Positions 15,614 to 24,390 of a DNA stretch of 64,000 nucleotides are shown one piece after another. The translations under genes were made by a program, and so were the position numbers. The notes below the pieces were generated by a model. It was given only the letters and a program-made list of their open reading frames with translations, was not told where the DNA came from and did no database searches. Location: NCBI RefSeq assembly GCF_021390245.1, contig NZ_JAJUXH010000007.1, positions 124,001-188,000 of the forward strand, in the 5' to 3' direction. The first letter of the stretch is position 1. Each line of letters begins with the position of its first letter. Source of the DNA: Dyadobacter sp. CY323 (GTDB lineage Bacteria; Bacteroidota; Bacteroidia; Cytophagales; Spirosomataceae).

Positions 15614-16162
15614 ATGAATATCTTTCAAAAACTTTTTAAAGCAGCTCCCCAGTCCCAAAACAAAACCGGGAATGCCGAATACCTGAGAATGACGCAGGAA
15701 AAAACGGATAAAGTCTGGAAATACCTGGAAGAGACGGTTGACTTTTATAATGAAACGGCTTGTCCGTGCGCTTTTCAGCGTTTCCGGCAAATTGTCTCAA
15801 TTGATTGCGTGGATTTCAGAAAGTCATTTTACGCCAGTGAAACCGAGGGATTTATCAGCGCCGCCTACAAACATTTCACGGTTGAGCCCATCCCTGAGGG
15901 GAACGAAGCCAATAATGCGATTTGGACGTGCAATACCTGCAGTTCGACTTACCTGTTCGGCTGGTCCGATTTCAGCATTCATGTGAACAGGACTTTTCTG
16001 AAAGTAGCCGATCTCAAAACGAAAGACATCGGTGCGCCGCCCGTAACCCCTATTCCACTTCACGTCGGCCTTTTCGGTCATACTTTCCCCGATCATTCGC
16101 ACATTCTGCCCACGGACTTCGACACGTTCGCCAGCTACATCCGTGCAATGGAAGGAAGTTGA
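15614..16162 (+). CDS. Conserved-looking protein of unknown function with Cys pairs
   Basis: The 182-residue protein is soluble and has no signal peptide. It contains CPC near residue 52 and CNTCSSTY near residue 116, which together could bind zinc or another metal. The rest has mixed secondary structure and aromatic-rich segments (WTCNTCSSTYLFGWSDFSIH). I do not recognise the family. The frame is long, free of competing ORFs, and starts 14 bases after an A/G-rich stretch, so it is probably real. Confidence 0.65.
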   Translation: MNIFQKLFKAAPQSQNKTGNAEYLRMTQEKTDKVWKYLEETVDFYNETACPCAFQRFRQIVSIDCVDFRKSFYASETEGFISAAYKHFTVEPIPEGNEANNAIWTCNTCSSTYLFGWSDFSIHVNRTFLKVADLKTKDIGAPPVTPIPLHVGLFGHTFPDHSHILPTDFDTFASYIRAMEGS

Positions 16163-16306
16163 ATGCGCATTTAGCAGCTTGTAGTTGTCACAATCCCCCC
16201 CTCATATTGTCGCAAATCACATCCATTTTTTAGTTTTCATCCTGCTTAGTTTGTATGACTGAAACGGGCGGTTATCCGCTGATTTTATCACCTAACTCTT
16301 ACTGTT

Positions 16307-16624
16307 ATGACAGAAGTTTTTAAAACCAATGTCGTCAAAGAAAATCAGGCAAGGATCATGATTGATTTGATCCAACGAACATTCACGGGCTACTCCGCAA
16401 CGTTCGACCTGGAAGATTGTGACAAAGTTTTATGTGTAAAGTCAACCACTAATGCAGTGTGCGCAACCAGCTTAATCCGGCTTATGCAGGATTTTGGATA
16501 TCAAGCAGAAGTGTTGAAGGACGATGTACCTGCGTGTCGGCTGTTTTCAATGCATTATTCCTCAACAGTTTATAAACAAAAATCCCCTGCAACAAGAGCG
16601 TATAAGCCTCAACGGCATCTCTAA
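16307..16624 (+). CDS. Small ferredoxin-like (HMA-like) protein lacking the metal motif
   Basis: The 105-residue protein opens with VFKTNVVKENQARIMIDLIQ, and the middle reads SATFDLEDCDKVLCV then SLIRLMQDFGYQAEVL. This beta-alpha-beta-beta-alpha-beta pattern resembles heavy-metal-associated domains, but the CxxC metal motif of that fold is absent. Similar small proteins occur in Bacteroidota without known function. The last 20 residues are basic and probably disordered. The start follows a promoter-like region that resembles the one before the MFS gene. Confidence 0.6.
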   Translation: MTEVFKTNVVKENQARIMIDLIQRTFTGYSATFDLEDCDKVLCVKSTTNAVCATSLIRLMQDFGYQAEVLKDDVPACRLFSMHYSSTVYKQKSPATRAYKPQRHL

Positions 16625-16652
16625 AACCTATATAAACCTAATGCTTATTCAA

Positions 16653-17033
16653 ATGAAAAAGACAAAAATCATCTACTGGATTCTCACAGGTCTGCTCGCT
16701 GCGATGCTTGGTATCGGCTCCGTTTTTGATGCCATGTCGGCTCCTGAGGCCGTAGAGCACATCACCAGGATCGGCTACCCGGAATACCTGGTGCCTTTTT
16801 TAGGTGTTATGAAAATTCTTGGCATCATCGCGATTCTGGTTCCGGGTTATCCGCGGATCAAGGAATGGGCATATGCCGGGCTCACTTATGATGTCTTTGG
16901 CGCATTATATTCACACCTGGCATTTGGCGATGGCGTACAGATGTGGGGTGGGTTGATCGTCGGCCTTGTGCTGATTGCCGCTTCTTACTTTTATTACCAC
17001 AAAAAAGAAAGCGAAGTGGTATTTGCTGCCTGA
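16653..17033 (+). CDS. DoxX-like family membrane protein
   Basis: From ATG 16653 the protein is 126 residues with four membrane segments. The DoxX-like pattern is visible in GLLAAMLGIGSVFDAMS, YLVPFLGVMKILGIIAILVP and YAGLTYDVFGALYSHLAFGD. Members are inner-membrane proteins, some linked to oxidative stress or thiol metabolism; no specific role can be claimed. An in-frame ATG at 16641 would add four residues. The frame upstream of that overlaps the previous gene and is not used. Confidence 0.85.
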   Translation: MKKTKIIYWILTGLLAAMLGIGSVFDAMSAPEAVEHITRIGYPEYLVPFLGVMKILGIIAILVPGYPRIKEWAYAGLTYDVFGALYSHLAFGDGVQMWGGLIVGLVLIAASYFYYHKKESEVVFAA

Positions 17034-17055
17034 AACAACTTTTAAATTTATTGTT

Positions 17056-17589
17056 ATGCAAGTCTTAAAGATCATTTTGCTCATCGTTACCGGCATTGTT
17101 GTATTATTTCTTTTGGTCGCGCTTTTTGTCAAAAAAGAGTACATCATTAAGCGGGAAGTCGTCATTAACAAGCCAAAAGAGGCCGTATTTGATTATGTCA
17201 GGTATTTGAAAAACCAGGACAACTTTAACAAATGGGTAATGGCCGATCCGAACATGTCCAAACAATTTAACGGAACGGATGGTACCGTTGGGTTCACTTA
17301 TGCATGGGACAGTAAAAACGGTAATGTCGGGAAAGGTGCTGAAGAAATTACGGGCATTACTGAAAACGAAAGAGTCAACATCGAGATCCGTTTCATCAAA
17401 CCTTTTGAGGGGATCGGTCTTACCGAAATAGCCACGCAATCGGTGGCTCCCGAACAGACGAAAGTAACCTGGCAAATGGCTGGTACGAGTAAGTATCCGA
17501 TGAACATTACCAATTTGTTTATCGACAAAATGCTGGGCACAGACCTGGAAACGAGTCTTACCACACTAAAAGGCATTCTGGAAAAGTAA
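17056..17589 (+). CDS. SRPBCC (START/Bet v1-like) family protein with N-terminal membrane anchor
   Basis: The 177-residue protein begins with one hydrophobic segment (about 4-26), followed by a polyketide-cyclase-like fold. Typical SRPBCC features are INKPKEAVFDYVRYLKNQDNFNKW, then GFTYAWDSKN, then the WQMAG strand, and a final long helix. These bind hydrophobic ligands. The start is ATG 17056, 22 bases after the DoxX-like stop. The two genes probably form one unit, as they often do in soil Bacteroidota. Confidence 0.85.
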   Translation: MQVLKIILLIVTGIVVLFLLVALFVKKEYIIKREVVINKPKEAVFDYVRYLKNQDNFNKWVMADPNMSKQFNGTDGTVGFTYAWDSKNGNVGKGAEEITGITENERVNIEIRFIKPFEGIGLTEIATQSVAPEQTKVTWQMAGTSKYPMNITNLFIDKMLGTDLETSLTTLKGILEK

Positions 17590-17708
17590 GCAAAGTCATA
17601 TCTGCGACATCCAACTTCCTCGGTATTTTGGAAAAAGTGATAGAAAAGTAGATGGATGAGGTTTCTGATTGATATCTTGCAGCTATTATAAACAGACATC
17701 TGCCAGAC

Positions 17709-18194
17709 ATGCTTCGTAAATTCTTACTTGTTCTTTTACTGGTTATCGCTTTTTCTAAATGCTATTCGCAAGGTGGAGCAGCCGCGAAAAAAATAGCGCC
17801 GTTTTCGATGAGACTTACGAATGGCCAGCAATACAATTATTCTCAGTTAGCAGCGGGACCTGTGGTACTTATTTATTTCTCGCCGGACTGTGATCATTGC
17901 CAGGATTTCACAAAGGATCTCATCAAAAATTACAGCGTAGTTGCGAACAAGCAGGTGGTGATGGTGACGTTTCAGGCAATGGATATGCTCAAACCATTTG
18001 TTACGCAATACGGGTTGAACTCTTATTCAAATTTCAAAGTCGGGACGGAGGGAACTTCTTATGTCGTCCAGAAATACTACCAGATCCGGTCGTTTCCTTA
18101 CATTGCCATTTATGACAAAACAGGCAAACTGGTAAAAACGTACGAAGGTGAGCAGCCGCACGCAGAGATTTTCAAGACGTTGAAAGCGATTTAA
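17709..18194 (+). CDS. Exported thioredoxin-like (TlpA/redoxin) protein
   Basis: The 161-residue protein has a signal peptide (about 1-20) and a thioredoxin fold with the active-site motif SPDCDHCQDF (C61, C64). The cis-proline segment is seen as RSFPYIAIYD. It should act in the periplasm as a thiol-disulfide reductase. There is no cytochrome-maturation context nearby, so its partner is unknown. It is transcribed towards the minus-strand enolase-type gene. Confidence 0.85.
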   Translation: MLRKFLLVLLLVIAFSKCYSQGGAAAKKIAPFSMRLTNGQQYNYSQLAAGPVVLIYFSPDCDHCQDFTKDLIKNYSVVANKQVVMVTFQAMDMLKPFVTQYGLNSYSNFKVGTEGTSYVVQKYYQIRSFPYIAIYDKTGKLVKTYEGEQPHAEIFKTLKAI

Positions 18195-18277
18195 ACTCTC
18201 CTGCCTTCTTCTTTCTCAACTTCTTCTAAGAAATCTTCATCCACTTCCAATAAAGAAGCGATCGTAAAGAAAGTCAT
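18191..18277 (-). CDS. Possible 28-residue acidic microprotein
   Basis: On the minus strand an ATG at 18277, preceded by a GGAAGA stretch that resembles a ribosome-binding site, opens MTFFTIASLLEVDEDFLEEV followed by EKEEGRRV and a stop at 18191. It has an amphipathic, strongly acidic helix-like character. It lies 29 bases after the enolase-type gene and could be the last gene of that operon. Short length means this may be chance. Confidence 0.25.
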   Translation of the reverse strand: MTFFTIASLLEVDEDFLEEVEKEEGRRV

Positions 18278-18306
18278 TTTTCTTCCGCATGCAGCGAAAG
18301 AGGTGA

Positions 18307-19707
18307 TCAGCCTTTAAACAGCTCTTCATAATGAGCAGACGGCGCCAATATGCCCCCGCTCTGCGCGTAGAAGGATTTGTCGGTAGGATATACACCCTTC
18401 TGCGTCTTAACCCAGCTGCCGCTTGCCATCGGATGGTAAGTCATCAGCCTGTCCCAGTTTTTATAATACTGATGTCCATTGGTTTCCTGTAATCCCACGG
18501 ACATGCCTGGGAAAGGCTGCAAACGCGCGGCAACATTTTTATTCCAATCCACCAGGATCGGGTTAACCGTCAGATCCGCGCAAAAACAAGGGATCTTCTT
18601 CTCATAAGCCAGCTGCGTAATCTTCATCGTCATACTCAGCGTCTTAGCGATCGCTTTCACAGCAATGGCGGTGTAGCCCAGCTCAATGCGATGTGCCGCA
18701 TCTTCGACCGTGTGAGCACTCTCATCGGCTGCAACCCTCACGCCAAGATCCCCCACAAACGCTTCATTACTTTCTTCAAACGGCTCCTCGATCACCGCGA
18801 TCTGATCGAATGCGCCTATTTTTTTGGCATGATCCAAAAACCGCATCAACGTTTCCTTTTTCTCGTACCGGCCATTCATATCGAAGTAATAAGGGATTTT
18901 TCCGCTCGCGGTATACTGCGTTTCGTAATGCCCGATCGTTTTATGCAGCGAAGTCAGGAATGCGATATCCTTCTCGATCATTTCCTGCTGCGTTCCCGCT
19001 GCACCGGTTTTAAGTTTTAATATAAAATACCCTTCATCAGCCGCCTGCTTGATCCTCTCGGCGGTAGTACCCACGCTGAACGAAGGTATGCTGGCCACTT
19101 TTTCATGACGGTACGATAATCCGGGTTTGTAAGCCGCCGGTATCATATCATCGAATTGCTTGATCCCGTTTTCCTGCGCATATAAAAGCCAGGCCGCATT
19201 ATCCACGCAAACCAATGCATTGAGCGCAAAGGTTTTACGAAGGTCCGGATGCCTGGTTATCTTTTTTCCATAAGCCAGAACTTCGGGTAAAAGGTCATCC
19301 AGCAACTGTACCGGGTCTGTGAAAGTTGTTCCTTTCAGCATTTGCAGCGCCCTTTCGCTCATCGCATACATCAATGCATTTCCCGCACTTTCCGAATGCT
19401 CCGCAAACACTTTTGAATCGGACCACAATACTCCCTGCGTCCCTAATCCCACTTTTTTTATCCCCGATTCGGATTCCAGCATAGCAATCCCCTGCCAGCT
19501 ATCCGTGATCGCGCTGCCTTTGAAACGGTACGGGTTCAGCGGCTCCCGCTCAAAATTCGAGTTGACATTCGCGATCTTTATTTTTTTCATGGTTGGGTTT
19601 AATGGAATTTGCAGACCTGTGATATCCGTACTCGCACCGGCGACGGCAATCATGCCGGCTTGCTGTAAAAATGTACGGCGGTCTATATGTTCAGAACTTT
19701 CGCTCAC
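18307..19707 (-). CDS. Mandelate racemase/muconate lactonizing (enolase superfamily) enzyme, Tat-exported
   Basis: The 466-residue protein starts with a Tat-type leader (DRRTFLQQAGMIAVAGA, about 9-25). The MR/MLE catalytic set is present: KLKTG (KxK base), FDMNG (metal Asp), VIEEPFEE (metal Glu), AADES (metal Asp/Glu) and IAVKAIAKT (second lysine). Lysine bases on both faces fit the dipeptide-epimerase or racemase-like branches, though sugar-acid dehydratases share the scaffold. As last in the LacI-linked operon it may process an exported or periplasmic sugar acid, which is inference. It lies 66 bases from the PQQ dehydrogenase gene. Confidence 0.85.
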   Translation of the reverse strand: MSESSEHIDRRTFLQQAGMIAVAGASTDITGLQIPLNPTMKKIKIANVNSNFEREPLNPYRFKGSAITDSWQGIAMLESESGIKKVGLGTQGVLWSDSKVFAEHSESAGNALMYAMSERALQMLKGTTFTDPVQLLDDLLPEVLAYGKKITRHPDLRKTFALNALVCVDNAAWLLYAQENGIKQFDDMIPAAYKPGLSYRHEKVASIPSFSVGTTAERIKQAADEGYFILKLKTGAAGTQQEMIEKDIAFLTSLHKTIGHYETQYTASGKIPYYFDMNGRYEKKETLMRFLDHAKKIGAFDQIAVIEEPFEESNEAFVGDLGVRVAADESAHTVEDAAHRIELGYTAIAVKAIAKTLSMTMKITQLAYEKKIPCFCADLTVNPILVDWNKNVAARLQPFPGMSVGLQETNGHQYYKNWDRLMTYHPMASGSWVKTQKGVYPTDKSFYAQSGGILAPSAHYEELFKG

Positions 19708-19773
19708 AATGTAAATGGTTTGTTAGATCCATGTAAGAAAGTCAAAAAAGCGGCATTGCTACCCTAAAAAACC

Positions 19774-20940
19774 TCATTTAGCCAGCTTTAAAATCTTACC
19801 TGAACTGTGACTGCAGAGGTATAGCTCACGATCAGCGTCTTCACCAAATGCAGAAACCTGGTAGACTTTTTCCGCCAAAACACTGTTTTTTACCGCTTTA
19901 CCATTTTTCGTTTCCAGCGCAAAAACGCGACCGCTCACGTAATCGGAGAAGACGTATTTGCCGGTAAGCTCGGGCAGTGCTTTCCCACGATAAACGAATC
20001 CGCCGGTGACCGAATGCTCGCCATTGGATTGCGGCAGATCCAGTATCGGGTCGATGAATCCTGTTTCCTCACAATCTTTGTTGGGCTTGTAGCAGTCAAT
20101 GCTCTCCTTTTTGCGCCAGCCGTAGTTCCCGCCTTTTACAATGATATCGATTTCTTCTCTTTTGTTTTGTCCGACGTCGCCGGCCCAAAGTGTATTCGTC
20201 TCATTATCAAAGCTGATTCGCCACGGATTGCGCATACCCAGTGCATAAATTTCCTCCCTGAAACCTTCTCTGTTACCTGCAAACGGATTGTCTTTCGGGA
20301 TACCATAATTCCCTTTTTCAGTCGAGTTGACATCAACCCTTAATATTTTTCCGAGCAATGCACTTTTGTTCTGGCCATTGTTGTGCGGATCGCCCCAGCT
20401 TCCACCGTCACCCGCAGAAATATAGAGAAATCCATCCTTTCCGAATTTTACCGCACCGCCATTATGGTTATCATAAGGTTGCTCGTAGGTAAATAAAACC
20501 GTCTCACTGGCCGGATCCGCCTGATTCGCATTGTTTTGACTCACCTTGTAGCGCGCGATAATTGTTTCGAGCTTCCCCGAAACTTTACTGGTGTAGTTGA
20601 CAAAAAAATAGCCGTTCTTCTTGTAATCGGGATGGAATGCCAGACCCAAAAGTCCAGCCTCCCCGCCGTAGCTCACCTTCTTTTTAATATCCAAGAAAAG
20701 TTGCGAGGTGGTCGCCGAGTTATTATTCTCAAAAACCCGAATGGTACCCTCCTGCTCCAATACAAAAAGCCTGTTACTGCCATCATTGGAATGGGTCAGA
20801 TCGACAGGCTCTTTGAATTTCAGTTTCGGAAAGGCTTCTATGACCTTATACGACGGGTCGGATGTCGAAGACAAACATGCCAGCATAGCGAATGCAGCCA
20901 GCAGTTTCGGGATTTTAAATTTTAATGTCTTCATAAACAA
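19774..20940 (-). CDS. PQQ-dependent sugar dehydrogenase (soluble aldose dehydrogenase type)
   Basis: The 388-residue protein has a signal or lipoprotein-like leader with LACLSS near residue 20. The six-bladed propeller motifs of the glucose/sorbosone dehydrogenase family are clear: DLTHSNDGSNRLFVLEQEGT, GLLGLAFHPDYKKNGYFFVN, HNGGAVKFGKDGFLYISAGD and ALGMRNPWRISFD. It should oxidise an aldose to a lactone in the periplasm, passing electrons to the respiratory chain. It sits in the operon between the DHDPS-like and enolase-type genes, consistent with oxidative sugar catabolism. Confidence 0.9.
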   Translation of the reverse strand: MFMKTLKFKIPKLLAAFAMLACLSSTSDPSYKVIEAFPKLKFKEPVDLTHSNDGSNRLFVLEQEGTIRVFENNNSATTSQLFLDIKKKVSYGGEAGLLGLAFHPDYKKNGYFFVNYTSKVSGKLETIIARYKVSQNNANQADPASETVLFTYEQPYDNHNGGAVKFGKDGFLYISAGDGGSWGDPHNNGQNKSALLGKILRVDVNSTEKGNYGIPKDNPFAGNREGFREEIYALGMRNPWRISFDNETNTLWAGDVGQNKREEIDIIVKGGNYGWRKKESIDCYKPNKDCEETGFIDPILDLPQSNGEHSVTGGFVYRGKALPELTGKYVFSDYVSGRVFALETKNGKAVKNSVLAEKVYQVSAFGEDADRELYLCSHSSGKILKLAK

Positions 20941-20949
20941 ATTGATTGT

Positions 20950-22038
20950 TTATGAACTCAAAGGGCCCGCTTCTTCTTTCCTAATGTTGTCAGCGTCGTT
21001 TTGCAGGAAAGCATTTACAAATGTATCGTCGATCAAATGCGGATAGGCATCAATCACTCGCGCAATTTCCTCATACTGACCGGGTGAAAGTGTCTCTTTT
21101 GGGTTTAATGTCCAAATCCCTTCCAGCAATCCCTGACGACGCAGCACTTCGTGGACACCGGTAATGCAGCCGTGAAACTGATGTGCCGGGTCGAAAATCG
21201 CCGCATTCATATCGGTCACCTCGCCATTCATGCTCATCAATTCAGAGATATTTTTGTCGCTCGCGATGCTTTCTTTAATGAAAGCCAGCAGCCTTACTGC
21301 TTTTTCAGTCCAAACTGCCCAATGTCCGAGTAACCCGCCTACAAATCTCTTTTCGATTGTCCGGCCATCGATACTGAACCGGAATGGTGTCAAAAGATCG
21401 GCGACAATATTATCGTCATTACCGGTATACAATGCGATCTCATTCCGCCGCGACGAGGCGCACACCGCGCGGACCACATCAATGGTCTGATAGCGATTGA
21501 ATGCAGCCACTTTAATGGCGCACACATTCGGAATGTCGGCGAATTTTTGCCAGAAATCATAAGAATAAACTCTCCCGCCGATCGCAGCCTGCAGGTAAAA
21601 ACCGAAAACCGGAATGATCTCGGCAACCGACTTTACATGTGCAATAATCTCATCTTCTGACTGATGTTTCCAGGCAGCCATACTCACGAGACCAAGATCG
21701 TACCCGTACTTTACCGCAATTTTCGCTTCCGCCAATGCCTGATCAGTCAATCCTACGATGCCGGCAACTTTGATAAACGGGCGGTCGAGATCCGCTTTGT
21801 TAATTTCATCCGAAGTGATCGCAAGTAGTTTTTCGTAAAGGTCCACACCCGGATCGCGGATTTCGAACTGGGTGGTATGAACACCGATCGCCACGCCACC
21901 TGCCCCACTCGCCATGTAATACCTGGTGAGTCCGCGCTGCCTTTCTTCATTCAATTTCAGATTGCTATCCAATGCCAGCGGGTGGGCCGGAATGACAGTT
22001 CCTTCAAACAGCAGCTTTTTTATTTCTTCTTTTAACAT
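20950..22038 (-). CDS. Dihydrodipicolinate synthase (DapA) family aldolase/lyase
   Basis: The 362-residue TIM-barrel protein is longer than DapA (about 290). It has the N-terminal GTVIPAHPLALDSNL strand, a Schiff-base lysine in CAIKVAAFN, and the substrate-loop region IALYTGNDD. The longer form occurs in catabolic operons of Bacteroidota, where it likely splits a 2-keto-3-deoxy sugar acid or similar 2-oxo acid. It is 9 bases downstream of the PQQ gene start and 11 from the epimerase. The substrate is not determinable by eye. Confidence 0.83.
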   Translation of the reverse strand: MLKEEIKKLLFEGTVIPAHPLALDSNLKLNEERQRGLTRYYMASGAGGVAIGVHTTQFEIRDPGVDLYEKLLAITSDEINKADLDRPFIKVAGIVGLTDQALAEAKIAVKYGYDLGLVSMAAWKHQSEDEIIAHVKSVAEIIPVFGFYLQAAIGGRVYSYDFWQKFADIPNVCAIKVAAFNRYQTIDVVRAVCASSRRNEIALYTGNDDNIVADLLTPFRFSIDGRTIEKRFVGGLLGHWAVWTEKAVRLLAFIKESIASDKNISELMSMNGEVTDMNAAIFDPAHQFHGCITGVHEVLRRQGLLEGIWTLNPKETLSPGQYEEIARVIDAYPHLIDDTFVNAFLQNDADNIRKEEAGPLSS

Positions 22039-22049
22039 AATTCCAAAAA

Positions 22050-23066
22050 TTAAAACTGCCCTTTTCTTTCCTGAAAATGCGTCGGTTTATTGATCGTTTT
22101 ACCACCTTCCAATAACCATTGCGCCGTGATTCCGATCATTTCTTTCAGAGTTGTGCGTGGATAACCGAAAAGCCTGAATGATTCTGCTGCATTGCTGAGT
22201 AATGCGGTAGGTTGCTCCTCGCCTACAAACTGCGGCTCAACCTGGAATATTTTCCCAAATTCTTTCGCCAGCCAACGTAACGGTACGGTTTCCGGACCGG
22301 TAATGTTCAGCAGTTTCGCCGGCGCTTCGCAATGCAGTAAAGACCTGATCGCCATTTCGTTCGCGTCTCCCTGCCAGATCACATTCACGTGCCCCATATT
22401 CACGTTGATCGGCTTTTGAGCGAGCACCGACTTCGCAATTTCCAGCAGGACGCCATACCTGAAATCAATCGCATAGTTCAGTCTGTAAATCAGCAGAGGT
22501 GTACCGTAAACGGAGGAAAAGTATTGAAACAACCGCTCGCGGCCCAGGCACGACTGACCATACTCTCCAACCGGATCAGCGCGCATGTCTTCCGTAGCGC
22601 CGCCGGAATTGACTGGTGTAAAAGGATAAACATTTCCAGTCGAATACACCACGATCTTTGATTTCCGGAACTTCTCAGCCACACGACCCGGCAGATACGT
22701 ATTCATCGCCCACGTGTATGGCTCATTACTAGACGTCCCGAATTTAGTACCAGCCAGGTAGAGCACGTTTTCAACTTCCGGCAGGTTTTTCAACTGCGGA
22801 TCGTCCAGAATATTCGCAGAGATCGTTTCGATCCCGTCTGCGTTCAGTTCCGCAGCCACACCTTCTTCGCTGAACCGGGACACGGCGATGACATGCTTGT
22901 CCACACCGGCACGATCGATGGCCTGTTTTGCAAGCCGGCAAATGCTCGGGCCGATCTTACCGCCTGCGCCGAGCACCATAATGTCCCCTTTGATCCGCTT
23001 CATATCTTCGATGAGCGCATCAGACGGGCTTAACCATTTTTCTTCCAAAGATTCTATTCCGTTCAT
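22050..23066 (-). CDS. NAD-dependent epimerase/dehydratase (SDR) family protein
   Basis: A Rossmann motif VLGAGGKIG (about residues 32-40) and the extended-SDR features VLYLAGT, VVYSTGNVYPFTPV and YGQSCLGRERLF (a Y-x3-x-R variant of the YxxxK motif; the usual lysine appears replaced) are visible in 338 residues. It probably oxidises or epimerises a sugar acid. Loss of the canonical active-site lysine would reduce or alter catalysis, so this reading deserves checking by alignment. Its start overlaps the Nramp-like stop by one base. Confidence 0.8.
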   Translation of the reverse strand: MNGIESLEEKWLSPSDALIEDMKRIKGDIMVLGAGGKIGPSICRLAKQAIDRAGVDKHVIAVSRFSEEGVAAELNADGIETISANILDDPQLKNLPEVENVLYLAGTKFGTSSNEPYTWAMNTYLPGRVAEKFRKSKIVVYSTGNVYPFTPVNSGGATEDMRADPVGEYGQSCLGRERLFQYFSSVYGTPLLIYRLNYAIDFRYGVLLEIAKSVLAQKPINVNMGHVNVIWQGDANEMAIRSLLHCEAPAKLLNITGPETVPLRWLAKEFGKIFQVEPQFVGEEQPTALLSNAAESFRLFGYPRTTLKEMIGITAQWLLEGGKTINKPTHFQERKGQF

Positions 23067-24298
23067 TATTTGAAAAGCGGGTTGTTAAAGAATAATTCTT
23101 TTGTATTAATTATAGCGAGTGAAAAGATGACGATCAATCCTAACCCTGCGACCACTTTTACAAGCGGACTGTTTACTTTATCGCCCATAATCTTCTTGTC
23201 ATTTCCAACCATATATAATGCAGTACCTATAAAAGGAACGACGAAAATGGTTACGCTTTGCGCAAAAACGATGAGCTCCAACGGTAGTTTACCAAACCGG
23301 ATTGCGATGGAGGCACCGATCACCATGACCAGAGCTACTAGGTAACGTACTGACTTTGAGCTAAAATTACTGCCTAGTCCCAACGCATCCCCCAGCAACG
23401 TGCCGCCAACAGACGCATTACCGATCAATGAGGAAAACGCGGCACCGAACAAACCGACCAGGAAAAGCGTGGTAGCATTACTGCCAAAAATCGGTTCCAG
23501 CGCTTTTGCCATATCGGTAGCCGAATTCACCGCAATGCCTTTCGGATTGAGAATGGCAGCTGCGCAGATGATCACAATACTGCACATACATCCGAGCAGA
23601 ATGATCCCGGTGGTACTGTCATTTTTAGCAGTACGAAGTTCTGGTTTGAGGCGAATCCTTTCCTGAATGAGGTAAGATTGATATAATGCCCCGACAATGG
23701 AGAAACAGGAAGCGACGAATGCGATGATCAATCCCTGCGAACCCTCCGGAAGCGTCGGTACTGTAAAACCTTTCACAATTTTGGCAACATCAGGTTTTGC
23801 CCAGAAAAAAGTAGTAACGAATGAGAATAACTTCACAAAAATCAGAATGATCATCGTGCGCTCCAGAACCGAATAAAAGCTTCTGAAAAATAAAAGGCTG
23901 ATTCCGACCAGGTTGAAGAAAATGATCCAGGGAACCGGCGACGTATTATTAAGTTCTCCCGCCGCGATCCCCACCCCAACCGAATTACCTGCCTGAAACG
24001 AGGTGGTAACCAAAAAAACGCCGATCCCAATGGCTACGGAAGCACCTTTCCCCCATTTCTGTTTTACTGAGGCAAGAAACGATTGATTCGTCGCTACGCC
24101 AATCCGCGTTGACATCGACGTAAAAACGGCCATGAACAAAATGGCCACGAGAACAATCCACAGCAATGAGTATCCGTAAACTGCCCCTAGTTTTGAGGTA
24201 ATGGTCAACTTACTTGGTCCGAAGACCAATGCCGCCGTGATCATTCCCGGGCCCAGCGATTTGAGCCATCTTAGCACTCCTGATTTAGAATTTTCCAA
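23066..24298 (-). CDS. Nramp-fold transporter lacking the DPGN and MPH metal motifs
   Basis: The 410-residue protein has about eleven membrane segments and overall Nramp topology, starting GPGMITAALVFGPSKLT. In metal-transporting Nramp proteins TM1 carries DPGN and TM6 carries MPH, which together bind the divalent ion. Here these positions read GPSK (27-30) and ALY (about 204-206, in VGALYQSYLIQE). The metal site therefore appears absent. Being first in a sugar-catabolic operon, it may carry an organic solute or a different cation. Annotation as an Mn/Fe transporter should be avoided. Confidence 0.85.
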   Translation of the reverse strand: MENSKSGVLRWLKSLGPGMITAALVFGPSKLTITSKLGAVYGYSLLWIVLVAILFMAVFTSMSTRIGVATNQSFLASVKQKWGKGASVAIGIGVFLVTTSFQAGNSVGVGIAAGELNNTSPVPWIIFFNLVGISLLFFRSFYSVLERTMIILIFVKLFSFVTTFFWAKPDVAKIVKGFTVPTLPEGSQGLIIAFVASCFSIVGALYQSYLIQERIRLKPELRTAKNDSTTGIILLGCMCSIVIICAAAILNPKGIAVNSATDMAKALEPIFGSNATTLFLVGLFGAAFSSLIGNASVGGTLLGDALGLGSNFSSKSVRYLVALVMVIGASIAIRFGKLPLELIVFAQSVTIFVVPFIGTALYMVGNDKKIMGDKVNSPLVKVVAGLGLIVIFSLAIINTKELFFNNPLFK

Positions 24299-24345
24299 TG
24301 TAAAGGGTCGGATATGAGATTAACTTATGATGCGATTTAAAGAAA

Positions 24346-24361
24346 ACGGGCACGTGCCCGT
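24346..24361. promoter_or_regulatory. Perfect 16-bp palindrome, candidate LacI-family operator
   Basis: ACGGGCACGTGCCCGT is a perfect 16-bp inverted repeat with a central CG, the geometry of LacI/GalR operators. It lies 47 bases in front of the Nramp-fold gene and 29 bases after the LacI-type gene. On the minus strand a TATATTTA (close to the -7 consensus) ends in the palindrome's first bases, so bound repressor would cover the transcription start. Confidence 0.65.
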
Positions 24362-24390
24362 AAATATAGAAAAGATATTTCTGGAAGTTG

